A stretch of 64,000 bases of DNA from an uncultured Alkaliphilus sp. (GTDB lineage: Bacteria > Bacillota > Clostridia > Peptostreptococcales > Natronincolaceae). Under the pieces are notes generated by a model. The model worked only from the letters and a program-made list of their open reading frames with translations, did no database searches and was not told the origin of the DNA. Below are positions 25,401 through 34,058 of this stretch, piece by piece; the first letter of the stretch is position 1, and each line of letters begins with the position of its first letter. Made by a program: the position numbers and the translations under genes. Location: the NCBI GenBank assembly GCA_938074565.1, contig CALJEQ010000026.1, positions 31,276 through 95,275 of the forward strand, given 5' to 3'.

Positions 25401-26541
25401 CAATTTTAGATGAATCTTTAATCATTAATTTTACATGTCTATCGGAAATACTTATACTTTCAATATCAATTTTTTCATTGGTTAACTTATTAGTTAAACA
25501 AAAAGTAGGTAAAACATTATCCGCCAAACTATTATTTAGAAATACATTAATTTCATCTGACGAATCCATCATAACAGCTCTAATGCTTTCAGTAATTTGT
25601 ACTTCTGATTTATCGTAGTGAACTTTTGATGAACCCTCAATCAGCCATACTTCTACCTTAGAACCTTGTTTCACTTCAATTGTTCTTGTCTCTTCTTGAG
25701 CTGCCCAATTGTCATATCTATTAATAATATTGATTTTATTTGTTGGTAATTTATATACAGCCTTTGCAAAATCATTTATTACCCCTTGATTAAATTCATA
25801 GGCTTTACCATCTTTTCCATCTTCCCAAATCCACATATCCCAATTTGAATAGTTTTTATCGTATCTGTAATAGTTAATTACATACTCATATAAACTTTTA
25901 TGAATTTGTATTTCTTTTTCTGCTTTAAACTGATTATATGTAGCAACTACAACAAGTTTTTCCCCTTTGTTTATATCATAATCTGAAGAAACAATTAACT
26001 TATTTCCTTCTATTTTAAGACCATTTTTATTATCTTTAATAGTCCATTGAGGGTTAACTTCACTGTTACTGTTGTCTTCACCTATTAATGTAGCTTTAAG
26101 TTCTACTGTTTCCCCTAACTGAACTTCATTTGGTACATCAAGTATGATACCTGGTACTACTACAATTGAGTTTCCATCTTTTTCATTAGGGTTTAAGCTA
26201 TCTGTAAAACCATTATCCCAACTACCCGATACTGGAAAAAATTTATATTCATATGTAGCAGGTGATAACGGAATAGTTAATGAGAAAATACCATTAGCAT
26301 TTTTCTTCATAGGAATACCTTTGTTGTCCCAACCATTCATACTACCTACTAAATTTAATGTATCACCATTATGTTCTGCATTAAAAGTTACTGTACCATC
26401 TTGATTGATTACAGGACTTGTTAAACTTGTATGACTAGTGGCTTCTGCACCCATGAAGGGTATATTACTTAAAAACACACCTAGTATCATTACTACAGAT
26501 AAAAGCAAAGATGTCTTTTTTCTATTTTTTCTTATCATCAC
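22498..26541 (-). CDS. Secreted type I pullulanase with CBM41, CBM48 and Big_2 domains
   Basis: This enzyme hydrolyses alpha-1,6 branch points of starch or pullulan outside the cell. The 1347 residues contain a signal peptide ending near GAEA; a CBM48-like domain (about 40-125) with NLVGSMNGWDNKGIPM; an Ig-like domain; CBM41 (YVINYYRYDKNYSNWDMWIW); a pullulanase E-set; a GH13 domain with FNWGYDP, DVVYNHT, GFRFDLMG (nucleophile near 735), GEPW (near 763) and TAHDN; two Big_2 domains; and a second CBM41 at the C-terminus. It matches residues about 365-1690 of the 2887-residue neighbour almost domain for domain but has no amylase or SLH part, so it is probably released. GTG start after GGGAGG. 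Two operators precede it. Confidence 0.93.
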   Translation of the reverse strand: MMIRKNRKKTSLLLSVVMILGVFLSNIPFMGAEATSHTSLTSPVINQDGTVTFNAEHNGDTLNLVGSMNGWDNKGIPMKKNANGIFSLTIPLSPATYEYKFFPVSGSWDNGFTDSLNPNEKDGNSIVVVPGIILDVPNEVQLGETVELKATLIGEDNSNSEVNPQWTIKDNKNGLKIEGNKLIVSSDYDINKGEKLVVVATYNQFKAEKEIQIHKSLYEYVINYYRYDKNYSNWDMWIWEDGKDGKAYEFNQGVINDFAKAVYKLPTNKINIINRYDNWAAQEETRTIEVKQGSKVEVWLIEGSSKVHYDKSEVQITESIRAVMMDSSDEINVFLNNSLADNVLPTFCLTNKLTNEKIDIESISISDRHVKLMIKDSSKIDVRGLYEVSSDKHKAEKVTMRKILDNAEFYYRGDDLGLTYNSIRSGFKLWAPTATKVSLALYDDYGKYNEHGKVTDHTGGKEIEMNRASNGVWSVEVKGNLDGKYYMYKVEFADGTVNYAMDPYAKAVSANGERSAILFLGKTNPKKWRPSDRPQLMNPVNAIIYEIHVRDLSISPDSGITNKGKFMAFTEEGTKGPNNVKTGIDHLKELGVTHVHLLPSYDFYTVDETKLDKPQFNWGYDPHNYNVPEGSYATDPYNPQIRVNEFKEMVQALHDNGLGVIMDVVYNHTYQTGTSPFDAILPGYFYRTDEQGRYTNGSGCGNEIASERPMVRKYIIDSVKYWVNEYNVDGFRFDLMGLMDVGTMEQLTREIHAIDPTILIYGEPWQAGGSPLSGELQTLKGKQRDKNFAVFNDNLRGAIKGGSDDDTKGFATGRSGAEEQIITGVMGAINDFANSPSEVINYVTAHDNLLLWDKVIRTQGLDEKEGFLEINNGVLMDGRSFEEAVASTTPHHAVDKNDVLANETVKRSLLANGIVLTSQGIPFIHAGEEMLRTKYGDHNSYRSPDEINMLRWQWKADFKPVFDYYQGLITLRKEHPAFRMQTKEAIEENLKVLKQEDNIVAYQLVDYANNDTWKNIVVIYNGNTGGVEVDLPSNSKWNIVVNHEKAGTDVVDTFNGNKVKLEGLSMMVLYDQEEENYVPRLTSIQLSTTTIGIEAGQSKKIIAYALDQKGRPMDARFTMTSNNPRVATVREGVIRGRADGEATITVRSKGVKATIAVNVADLVPTTIELPESVEVFETRIREIQPIVKDQFGNVIYNQELKWMSKNPKIATVTNGTILGMSVGTTVVNLQVGELIKEVKVTVKPYTETIIRLKYVRSDKDYADWNLWIWQTGVEDGHIDFQEVVDGVAIVDIRVSPGIEKVGFILRKGTDWADAKQDVPDDRFITVNQDEAVTHITVTSMQKEIEYK

Positions 26542-26614
26542 AATATTGACCTCCCTATTATTATAGTTAAATTTTTTTAAGTTTTGCTACAGTTCTGTCA
26601 CACCCCTTTCTAGT

Positions 26615-26626
26615 GCAAGCGCTTGC
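26615..26626. promoter_or_regulatory. LacI-family-type operator A before second pullulanase
   Basis: GCAAGCGCTTGC is a perfect 12-base palindrome of the same GCAANCGNTTGC class as the sites before the giant amylase gene. It lies about 75 bases before the start codon. Confidence 0.7.
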
Positions 26627-26654
26627 ATTAAATAGTAAAAAAACAATTTTTTAT

Positions 26655-26666
26655 GCAATCGTTTGC
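26655..26666. promoter_or_regulatory. LacI-family-type operator B before second pullulanase
   Basis: GCAATCGTTTGC fits the same consensus and lies 40 bases from operator A. Confidence 0.68.
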
Positions 26667-26777
26667 AAAAGGTATAAAAAAAAGCAAGATTACTTTTTAG
26701 TAATACTCTAGTTATTTACGCTATAGCAAATAACTTAATTTTTACATTTAAAAAAATTTTATTTTACTATCTATTTT

Positions 26778-26806
26778 AGGTTACATTATTTCTTTATTTT
26801 TGTCAA
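26778..26806 (-). promoter_or_regulatory. Candidate sigma-A promoter of the second pullulanase
   Basis: On the minus strand TTGACA (26806-26801), a 17-base spacer and TAACCT (26783-26778) repeat the arrangement seen before the giant gene. Both operators would lie downstream of the start point. A TATAAT closer to the gene (near 26560) is an alternative -10. The remaining 26542-26864 region holds no gene. Confidence 0.4.
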
Positions 26807-26864
26807 TGTTTTTTCAGAATTTTCCGTTGAAATCAAGTTTTTTCAACATATGTTAAGTATTGTA

Positions 26865-27527
26865 TTAGTAAGTCTTAAACCATTTCAATAAAACTGGGAA
26901 TAGGGCAAGAATAAATAAAATGATAAATACAGCAATTGTTCTAAAAGAAAATAAGTCTTCTATTCCATCACCTAAGAAGGTATACAAAAAAACTTTAGGC
27001 GAACTACCCAATATTGTTCCTAGCAAAAAATCTTTAAAATTAACTGCTGTTAAACCGGCTCCGTAACTGATGGCATCAAAAGGAAAGGCTGGGGTTACCC
27101 TCATCATAAATAAATTTCTAATGGTATTTTCTTCTTTTAATTTTTCTAATTTATCTACGTATTTTTTACCCACCAATTTTGAAAAAAGAACTTGAAACCG
27201 ACTTGCCAATACATAGCAACTTATTGCTCCTAATAACAATCCAATAAGACTTAAAATACTTCCCAATACGGTTCCATAAACTAATCCTCCCAAAATAAAA
27301 ATAAAGGTACTGGGTATAAAAACAAAGGGTCTTATAACTGCAATAATAATAAAAATCATCATTCCCCATATATCAAAAGATTCAACAAAACTTTGTATTT
27401 TGTCAACATCAATTTCCTTTTGTAATGTCCCCCCATACTCTGTCATTAGCAAAATAAATACTATAATTAATGTTATAGGTATTATTGGTTTTACTAATTT
27501 AATTTTTTTAACTAAATTGTTCTTCAT
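26865..27527 (-). CDS. TVP38/TMEM64 (VTT domain) family membrane protein
   Basis: This is a polytopic membrane protein of the VTT/DedA-like superfamily, whose members act in membrane lipid scrambling or transport. The 220 residues have an N-terminal helix (about 15-32), the VTT core with RPFVFIPSTFIFILGGLVYG and the re-entrant signature RVTPAFPFDAISYGAGLT. LGTILGSSPKVFLYTFLGD follows and then a last helix. Length and motifs are normal. It is a single gene after the pullulanase promoter region, with 174 free bases upstream. The specific substrate is unknown. Confidence 0.82.
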   Translation of the reverse strand: MKNNLVKKIKLVKPIIPITLIIVFILLMTEYGGTLQKEIDVDKIQSFVESFDIWGMMIFIIIAVIRPFVFIPSTFIFILGGLVYGTVLGSILSLIGLLLGAISCYVLASRFQVLFSKLVGKKYVDKLEKLKEENTIRNLFMMRVTPAFPFDAISYGAGLTAVNFKDFLLGTILGSSPKVFLYTFLGDGIEDLFSFRTIAVFIILFILALFPVLLKWFKTY

Positions 27528-27701
27528 TTTTTGACCCCCTGCATTAGTCTCTACTTCTATTTACATCAAAGTAGAATAGTATCCCTCCCTCAAGATTCCT
27601 TTTTAGTTCTTCTTGTAATTAATTAAAGGTTTGATTTAACTTATATGATATAAAATTAAAAGTATTACCTAATTATTTTATTTATACAACATACCAGTTT
27701 A

Positions 27702-28721
27702 CTAATACCCAATATACTTTGCATAAACACCCTTTGCTTCTTCAATTGTTTTTACATTTTTGATAATAGCTCTACCATCATCGAAAAGCTTTATTTCATA
27801 TTTATCTATTTTAATGCTTAATAAAAAAGGTGTTAAATTAACATCTATTCCAGCCTCTTTTAATCGCTTATTTATTTGATTTAAAGAAATATTTCCTTTA
27901 CTATGATGAGGGTCAACTTGAATACTATTATTACCACAAATATAAACCGCTTCAGGCTTTTTATCCCTTAAGTATTCATATTGTTGTTGTCCACAGCAAT
28001 TACAGTCTTGTCTCTTAGTTAATTCCATTGTTTCAAATTCATTTTCCCATAAATCTATGTATACCATTCGGTATTCTATTTGCTCTATGTTTTGTGTAAC
28101 ATATTTAATTGCTTCATTTGATTGATGCATGCCTACAATACCAGTGGCTGTATTAATCACCCCTGCTGTATCACAGGTGGCAAAACTTCCTGCTGTTGGA
28201 GGAATATCCATCATACATCTTAAACAACCAGTTCTTTCGGGAATAAAGACCTTCACCATTCCTGTACTTCCCACCGCTGCCCCATAAATCCAAGGTATAT
28301 GATGATAAAAAGCTACATCATTAATTAAATATCTTGTTTTAAAATTGTCAGTACAATCTATAATTATATCAATACCTTCTATCATTGTCTCAATGGAAAC
28401 ACTATTTACATCTTTAATTAATGCTTCTATTTTAATGGTTGAATTAATCTTTTGTAGTTTCTCTTTAACTGCCTCTACTTTTGGTATACCTTTTTTTGCG
28501 TCCTCTTCATCAAATAAAATTTGACGATGTAAATTACTAAGTTCTACAAAATCCCGATCAACTATTCTTAAAGTCCCAACGCCAGCTCTTGCTAAACTAT
28601 TGGCTACTACAGTTCCTAATGCCCCACAACCTATTATTAGTACTTTAGCATTTTTTAATTTTTGTTGACCTTCTATACCAATTCCCTTAAAGTTAACTTG
28701 TTTAATATAACGTTGATTCAT
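27702..28721 (-). CDS. ThiF/MoeB/HesA-family adenylyltransferase
   Basis: Enzymes of this family adenylate the C-terminal Gly-Gly of a sulfur-carrier protein (ThiS or MoaD) for thiamine or molybdopterin synthesis. The 339 residues show VLIIGCGALGTVVANSLARA for ATP, DRDFVELSNLHRQILF and CTDNFKTRYLIND. The zinc cysteines are CLRC and CNCC, and the candidate catalytic cysteine is in FATCDTAGV. The last 90 residues form an additional alpha/beta extension without rhodanese motifs. No carrier protein is adjacent. A molybdopterin role would suit the DMSO-reductase-type enzyme elsewhere in the window, but thiamine is equally possible. Confidence 0.83.
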   Translation of the reverse strand: MNQRYIKQVNFKGIGIEGQQKLKNAKVLIIGCGALGTVVANSLARAGVGTLRIVDRDFVELSNLHRQILFDEEDAKKGIPKVEAVKEKLQKINSTIKIEALIKDVNSVSIETMIEGIDIIIDCTDNFKTRYLINDVAFYHHIPWIYGAAVGSTGMVKVFIPERTGCLRCMMDIPPTAGSFATCDTAGVINTATGIVGMHQSNEAIKYVTQNIEQIEYRMVYIDLWENEFETMELTKRQDCNCCGQQQYEYLRDKKPEAVYICGNNSIQVDPHHSKGNISLNQINKRLKEAGIDVNLTPFLLSIKIDKYEIKLFDDGRAIIKNVKTIEEAKGVYAKYIGY

Positions 28722-28986
28722 ATAATCCCTCCCTATTTATATTTTGTTATCAATGTTTTATAATTTTTATTTTGTATTATAATATTTGTAACATTTTTTA
28801 GTTTGCATTAGCACAACTCTTGACTTATGAACACTTATAGGACAGTTGTTTTATATTATAGTTATATTTTACCTGTTTTATTGTTAAGAGTAATTAATTA
28901 TTTATAAAGTCCATTAGCAATTTTCTTCTTATAATGATAAAATAGTAGATAAATATGTATTATTTTATCTACTTGGAGGATTAATT

Positions 28987-30012
28987 ATGAAAAAAATAAG
29001 AAATATACTCCTTTTTACTATTATTATAGGTTCTTTAGCCTTCTTTTTCTTACCGTCTTATTTATCAGTGGCATCTGTAGATGAACCCATAGAAATCATT
29101 ATTCCTAAAGGAGCATCCATGAACTATGTTTCCGATCTGTTATATGAAAAAGGAGTAATAAAAAGCAAACTATGGTTTAAATATCAAGCTAAAAGTGCAG
29201 AAGTTGATAGACACATAAAACCAGGAACTTATATTCTATCTCCTAACATAAAAATGGAAGAAATTTTTGACTTACTGATAAAAGGCAACCCAATACCCCC
29301 TGTTGTTTTAACCATACCAGAAGGTTTTACAATATATCAAATTGCCCAAAGAGTAGAATCCATTGGTTTAGGTACAGCTGAAGCATTTTTAGAAGCTTGT
29401 TCAGACTACTTTAAAGGGCAAGACTTTTCCTTTGACACCAGTAAATTATATTTTAACTTAGAAGGATATTTATATCCTAACACTTATCATTTTACAGCTA
29501 ATAATACACCTAAAGATGTTGTTCATAAATTAGCAAAAACTATGGAGGAAGCTTTAACTCCCGAATATCGTAAACGAGCAGAAGAATTGGGTTTATCCAT
29601 CCATGAAGTTTTAACAATTGCTTCTTTAATTGAAAGAGAAGCCTACCACGATGAAGAAAAAACAGCTATTAGCGGTGTTATCTATAATCGATTAAAGAAA
29701 AATATGTTATTACAAATTGATGCTACTGTCATTTATGGAATAGGTGAAGGTAAAGAACACATTACCCGCGTCCTTTATGCTCATTTAGAGTCAGACAACC
29801 CTTTTAATACCTACAAAATTTCAAGTCTGCCTCCAGGCCCTATTGCAGCTCCCAGCAAAACTTCTATACATGCAGCTCTTTATCCTTCCGAACATAATTA
29901 TTTATATTATGTTTTGGGAGAAAAGGGGCATGTATTTAGTAAAACTTATCAAGAGCATCAAAAAAATGTAGATAATTATAGAAAATTAATTAATAAAAAA
30001 AATAATAACTAA
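28987..30012 (+). CDS. mltG: Endolytic murein transglycosylase MltG
   Basis: MltG cuts nascent peptidoglycan strands in the membrane and so sets glycan length. The 341 residues have an N-terminal membrane anchor (about 7-25), a LysM-like region (IIIPKGASMNYVSDLLYEKG) and the YceG/MltG catalytic domain. The catalytic glutamate lies in LTIASLIEREAYHDEEK, followed by NRLKKNMLLQIDATVIYGIG and the SLPPGPIAAPSK motif. The start follows TTGGAGG. It is monocistronic and followed by a strong terminator. Length and motifs are standard for Clostridia. Confidence 0.93.
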   Translation: MKKIRNILLFTIIIGSLAFFFLPSYLSVASVDEPIEIIIPKGASMNYVSDLLYEKGVIKSKLWFKYQAKSAEVDRHIKPGTYILSPNIKMEEIFDLLIKGNPIPPVVLTIPEGFTIYQIAQRVESIGLGTAEAFLEACSDYFKGQDFSFDTSKLYFNLEGYLYPNTYHFTANNTPKDVVHKLAKTMEEALTPEYRKRAEELGLSIHEVLTIASLIEREAYHDEEKTAISGVIYNRLKKNMLLQIDATVIYGIGEGKEHITRVLYAHLESDNPFNTYKISSLPPGPIAAPSKTSIHAALYPSEHNYLYYVLGEKGHVFSKTYQEHQKNVDNYRKLINKKNNN

Positions 30013-30020
30013 TATTTAAA

Positions 30021-30055
30021 AAGCAAGAGACTATGTTTTAATGTCTCTTGCTTTT
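30021..30055 (+). terminator. Bidirectional terminator between mltG and copZ
   Basis: AAGCAAGAGAC pairs with a matching TCTCTTGCTT arm and is followed by TTTTTT on the plus strand. On the minus strand it also ends in a T-run, so it can serve the copZ end as well. Confidence 0.85.
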
Positions 30056-30135
30056 TTGTTAGCCAATATATTTCTAATACATATTTTATAGATATTTCTT
30101 ATAAATTGTTTATGCCTACATTCGAAAAACAGTGT

Positions 30136-30357
30136 TTATAGCACTTCTACTCCTAATACATCATAACCAGCTTCTTCAATGACTTCTTTTAGTTTTTCAT
30201 CAGAAACATCTTCAGTTAATTCCACCAAAGCATTTTTACCAGCTAAGTCTACAGTTACATCTTTAACACCTTCTAATTCTACTAAAGCATTTTTTACATG
30301 GTTGGAACAATGTCCACAAGACATACCTTCAATCATTATTTTCTTTTTCACTTTCAT
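30136..30357 (-). CDS. copZ: Copper chaperone, heavy-metal-associated domain (CopZ type)
   Basis: This 73-residue cytosolic chaperone carries Cu(I) to the CopA ATPase. The metal-binding motif is GMSCGHCSNHV, and the rest follows the beta-alpha-beta-beta-alpha-beta HMA pattern. It lies 10 bases after copA in the csoR-copA-copZ operon and should be induced together with it by copper. Length is normal for CopZ. Confidence 0.92.
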   Translation of the reverse strand: MKVKKKIMIEGMSCGHCSNHVKNALVELEGVKDVTVDLAGKNALVELTEDVSDEKLKEVIEEAGYDVLGVEVL

Positions 30358-30367
30358 AACTCCTCCT

Positions 30368-32824
30368 TTATAAATTAGGTTTAAATTTTCTTAACCTTAA
30401 TGCATTACTCACCACTGAAACAGAACTAAGGGCCATAGCTCCAGCCGCAAACATTGGGTCTAATAATGGACCCCCAAAGAGATAAAGTACACCTGCTGCA
30501 ACTGGAATTCCTGCTGTATTATAAGCAAATGCCCAAAACAAATTTTGCTTAATATTTCTTATTGTATTTTTACTCAACTGAATGGCAGTTACCACATCCA
30601 GTAAGTCACTTCTCATTAAAACAATGTCTGCCGACTCCATTGCCACATCTGTACCTGAACCAATGGCTATTCCCACATCTGCTTGAGCTAAAGCTGGAGC
30701 ATCATTTACACCATCCCCCACCATTGCAACCTTTTTTCCAATTTCTTGAAGTTTCTTTACTTCGTTAGCTTTATCCTCTGGTAATACCTCCGCTAAAACA
30801 ATATCTATTCCTACTTGTTTTGCTATGGCGTTGGCAGTACGCTGATTATCTCCTGTAATCATGGCAACTTCAATACCCATGTCATGGAGCTTCTTAATGG
30901 TCTTTTTGCTATTTTCCTTTACTACATCTGCCACTGCAATAATTCCCACCAACTCTTCATTTATAGCAATATACATTGGCGTTTTCCCTTCATTGGCTAA
31001 ACGGTTAGATTCTTCTTCCAAATCTATTATAATATTCTTTTCCAACATTAACTTTTTATTACCCAATAATAAAGTATAGTCTTCAATTTTTGCTTCAATT
31101 CCTCTTCCTGGAATAGCCATGAAATCATCCACTTTTTTTAGTTGTAAATCCCTTTCCTGATGGGCCTTTACAATAGCTTCCCCCAGTGGATGTTCTGAAC
31201 CTTTTTCAGCAGAAGCAGCTAAAATCAGTAATTCATCTTCTGATATTTTCTTTGTAATTAGATCTGTTACTTTAGGTTTACCCTCTGTAATCGTACCTGT
31301 TTTATCAAATACAACTGTTTTTATTTTATGGGCAGTCTCCAATGCTTCTCCACCTTTAATTAAAACACCATATTCAGCACCTTTTCCTGTTCCTACCATA
31401 ATAGCTGTTGGTGTTGCTAACCCTAATGCACAAGGGCAAGCAATTACCAGTACTGAAATAAATATCGTTAATGAAAATACAGTTGATTCACCTGTTAAAT
31501 ACCAAAGAATAGATGAAATAATTGAGATAGCTATAACAACAGGAACAAAGTACCCAGAAATAATATCTGCCATTTTAGCTATGGGTGCCTTTGAGCCTTG
31601 TGCATCTTCTACTAATTTAATAATCTGAGATAGGGCTGTGTCTTTTCCTACTTTAGTTGTTTGGAATTGTATAGAACCATTTTTATTAATACTACCACCA
31701 ATAACTGCATCTCCACTACGCTTTTCTACAGGTATACTTTCCCCCGTCAGCATAGACTCATCTATTGATGTATATCCCTCAACAACAACCCCGTCTACGG
31801 GAATCTTCTCACCTGGTTTAACAATAACAATATCCCCTACTTCTACTTCTTCAATTGGTATAACCATCTCTTTACCCTCTTGAAAAATTAAAGCTGTTTT
31901 AGGTTGCATACCCATTAGTTTTTTAATAGCTTCCGAAGTCTTACCTTTGGAGACAGCTTCTAAATATTTACCTAGTAATATTAAAGAGATAATTACTGCT
32001 GCTGTTTCAAAATATAGTTCCATTACCATGTTGGTATTTCCATTAATAATTTCTACAATTGCATATATCCCATATATAAAAGCAGCACTTGTTCCAATGG
32101 CAATTAAAGAATCCATATTTGGACTTCTTCTATAAATAGCTTTAAAACCTACAGTATAAAATCTATACCCTGCAACTATTACAGGAATTGTTAAAAACAA
32201 CTGAGTCATAGCAAAATTTAATGCATTATTATGCCCATCTAATATATGGGGTAGGGGTGCTCCTATCATATGTCCCATTGCAATATAAAGTAACGGTATT
32301 GTAAAAATGGCAGAAATAATAAACTTATTCCAAAGTGTTTTTATATCCTTCTGTCTTCTTTTTTCTTCTTGATCGATACTTACTTCAATCTCTAATTCTA
32401 AAGGTTTATAACCTGCTTTTTCAATGGCTTGCTTTATTTGAGATATTCTTAATAAGCCACTATCATACTTTATTAATGCCTTTTCAGTTGCTAAATTAAC
32501 ATTGACTACTTCAATACCATCCAGTTTGTTTAATACCCTCTCCACTGCTCTAGAGCAAGCTGCGCAGGTCATACCAGAAATAGGAATTGTAATTTCTCTT
32601 AAATTCTTTTCTTCCTTTAAATTATACCCCAATTGACTAACTTTCGTCATTATCTCTTCTAACGTTATTTTATCTTCATAGTACTCCACCATCAATTTTT
32701 CACTGGCAAAGTTAACTACCACAGTAATAATTCCTTCTAGTTTTGATAAGTTTCTTTCAATAGCCTTAGCACAAGCTGCACAGGTCATTCCCTCCACCAG
32801 CAAATTCATTTTTACAGGCTCCAT
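30368..32824 (-). CDS. copA: Copper-exporting P1B-type ATPase
   Basis: CopA pumps Cu(I) out of the cytosol. The 818 residues carry two N-terminal HMA domains ([11 protein letters not shown] near residue 12 and [11 protein letters not shown] near 79) and eight membrane helices. The ion-binding CPC is in [19 protein letters not shown], the phosphorylated aspartate in [13 protein letters not shown], the actuator loop in LTGESIPV, and the hinge in [20 protein letters not shown]. The histidine-proline element [10 protein letters not shown] of the nucleotide domain is present. It starts 18 bases after csoR. All key residues are intact. Confidence 0.96.
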   Translation of the reverse strand: MEPVKMNLLVEGMTCAACAKAIERNLSKLEGIITVVVNFASEKLMVEYYEDKITLEEIMTKVSQLGYNLKEEKNLREITIPISGMTCAACSRAVERVLNKLDGIEVVNVNLATEKALIKYDSGLLRISQIKQAIEKAGYKPLELEIEVSIDQEEKRRQKDIKTLWNKFIISAIFTIPLLYIAMGHMIGAPLPHILDGHNNALNFAMTQLFLTIPVIVAGYRFYTVGFKAIYRRSPNMDSLIAIGTSAAFIYGIYAIVEIINGNTNMVMELYFETAAVIISLILLGKYLEAVSKGKTSEAIKKLMGMQPKTALIFQEGKEMVIPIEEVEVGDIVIVKPGEKIPVDGVVVEGYTSIDESMLTGESIPVEKRSGDAVIGGSINKNGSIQFQTTKVGKDTALSQIIKLVEDAQGSKAPIAKMADIISGYFVPVVIAISIISSILWYLTGESTVFSLTIFISVLVIACPCALGLATPTAIMVGTGKGAEYGVLIKGGEALETAHKIKTVVFDKTGTITEGKPKVTDLITKKISEDELLILAASAEKGSEHPLGEAIVKAHQERDLQLKKVDDFMAIPGRGIEAKIEDYTLLLGNKKLMLEKNIIIDLEEESNRLANEGKTPMYIAINEELVGIIAVADVVKENSKKTIKKLHDMGIEVAMITGDNQRTANAIAKQVGIDIVLAEVLPEDKANEVKKLQEIGKKVAMVGDGVNDAPALAQADVGIAIGSGTDVAMESADIVLMRSDLLDVVTAIQLSKNTIRNIKQNLFWAFAYNTAGIPVAAGVLYLFGGPLLDPMFAAGAMALSSVSVVSNALRLRKFKPNL

Positions 32825-32842
32825 AAATAGTCCCTCCCCTCT

Positions 32843-33148
32843 TTACTTCATTAATTTCTTAATGGTCTTTAAAACTTCCTCAATAGCATCATCATCACCA
32901 TTTTTTATTTGTTCTGTAATACAATTCTTTAAATGTCCCTCCATCAGAATTAGGGCAATAGAACTTAGGGCTGAACGGGATGCTTCAATTTGGTTAATTA
33001 TATCATTACAGTAGCTTCTATTTTCAACCATATTTTTAATTCCTCTTACTTGACCTTCAACTCGGCTTAATCGGTCCATAAGGGATTTTTGTACTTTTAT
33101 AGATTCTTCAGTGGGTACTTTATCTTTATTTATACTCATTTTTTCCAC
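32843..33148 (-). CDS. csoR: Copper-sensing transcriptional repressor CsoR
   Basis: CsoR is a helical DNA-binding repressor that releases its operator on binding Cu(I). The 101 residues contain RLSRVEGQVRGIKNMVE and the copper ligands of the family: a cysteine in SYCNDIINQI and the His-Cys pair in MEGHLKNC. It is first in the operon with copA and copZ. A palindrome lies inside its promoter (33181-33210), giving autoregulation. The related FrmR and RcnR types are less likely given the copper genes and the Cys-His-Cys set. Confidence 0.93.
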   Translation of the reverse strand: MEKMSINKDKVPTEESIKVQKSLMDRLSRVEGQVRGIKNMVENRSYCNDIINQIEASRSALSSIALILMEGHLKNCITEQIKNGDDDAIEEVLKTIKKLMK

Positions 33149-33180
33149 CTCCTAAACTAAATACTTCTCTTTATAATTAA

Positions 33181-33210
33181 AATATACCATACCCCCCTAT
33201 GGTATGTAAA
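33181..33210 (-). promoter_or_regulatory. csoR-copA-copZ promoter with CsoR operator in the spacer
   Basis: On the minus strand TTTACA (33210-33205), an 18-base spacer and TATATT (33186-33181) form a sigma-A promoter. The palindrome ATACCATA-CCCCCC-TATGGTAT (33184-33205) fills the spacer. The GC-tract palindrome resembles known CsoR operators. A bound repressor would block RNA polymerase directly. Confidence 0.8.
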
Positions 33211-33225
33211 GATGTTTTTTTATAT

Positions 33226-33260
33226 AAAAAACTGTCCCTAATATAAATAGGACAGTTTTT
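33226..33260 (-). terminator. Terminator after the L25/Ctc gene
   Basis: AAAAACTGTCC pairs with GGACAGTTTTT across a 12-base loop, with T-runs on both sides. It lies 40 bases after the stop codon at 33300. Confidence 0.8.
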
Positions 33261-33299
33261 CATACTGTTACATTTTATTCTTCTCTCTTAATCCTATAG

Positions 33300-33872
33300 T
33301 TATTCTTCTACTACTTCATCTACTGTTTTTTCTACTGTTGCAATGGATGCTATAACTGATTGGGGATCTTGTACTATATGAAACTCTTCCCCAAATTCCA
33401 TATCTGCAACTTTTAAAATGTCCCCTATGGCAAAGTTTGAAATATCAAACTCTAACTTCTGTGGGATATTTCCAGCAAAACATTCGATTTCTAACTCTGT
33501 CAATTGTTGCTGTAAAATAATACCACTTTTTTCTACATAGTGTTTTCCAGTTAATACAATTGGCACTTTTACATTTATCATTTGATCATAACTTACTTTT
33601 TGCATGTCTAAGTGTATGATGTCTTTCGTTACTGGATCTCTTTGAACTTCTTTTATAAGAACTGTATAATTTTCTCCGCCAATATCTACTTGAATAATTC
33701 CATTTTCACCATGATTTCGTATAAGTGAATCTATATCTTTTTTAGCTATCTTTATTGGTAAGTTGTTCATCTGTTTACCATAAATAACAGATGGAATATA
33801 CCCATCAAACCTTAAACGATGGCTTTCATTTTTACCAACTTCATTACGTATTTCACTGACAATCGACTTCAT
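33300..33872 (-). CDS. rplY: 50S ribosomal protein L25 / general stress protein Ctc
   Basis: The TL5/Ctc-type L25 binds the 5S rRNA E-loop. The start at 33872 (MKSIVSEIRNEVGKNESHRL, 190 residues) follows GAGAGGTG; the upstream extension of the open frame has no family match. Residues 1-95 are the L25 RNA-binding domain (GYIPSVIYG, VLIKEVQRDPVTKDIIHLDM). Residues 96-190 are the C-terminal TL5 domain. A shorter L25-type gene lies just upstream in the same direction. Confidence 0.9.
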   Translation of the reverse strand: MKSIVSEIRNEVGKNESHRLRFDGYIPSVIYGKQMNNLPIKIAKKDIDSLIRNHGENGIIQVDIGGENYTVLIKEVQRDPVTKDIIHLDMQKVSYDQMINVKVPIVLTGKHYVEKSGIILQQQLTELEIECFAGNIPQKLEFDISNFAIGDILKVADMEFGEEFHIVQDPQSVIASIATVEKTVDEVVEE

Positions 33873-34058
33873 ATAAACACCTCTCTCTTTATTTATTAAA
33901 AGATTATAACCAAATGAAACTTTTTTATACGGCATTTGTAATAAAGGTTATGAGAGGTGTTTTTTAGTTTTATTAATGTTATTGGACTTCTATTAAATAT
34001 TTTATAAGTCCTTTATCTAAATACTTTATAAACCTTTTTTAAATACTTATTAGACCTT

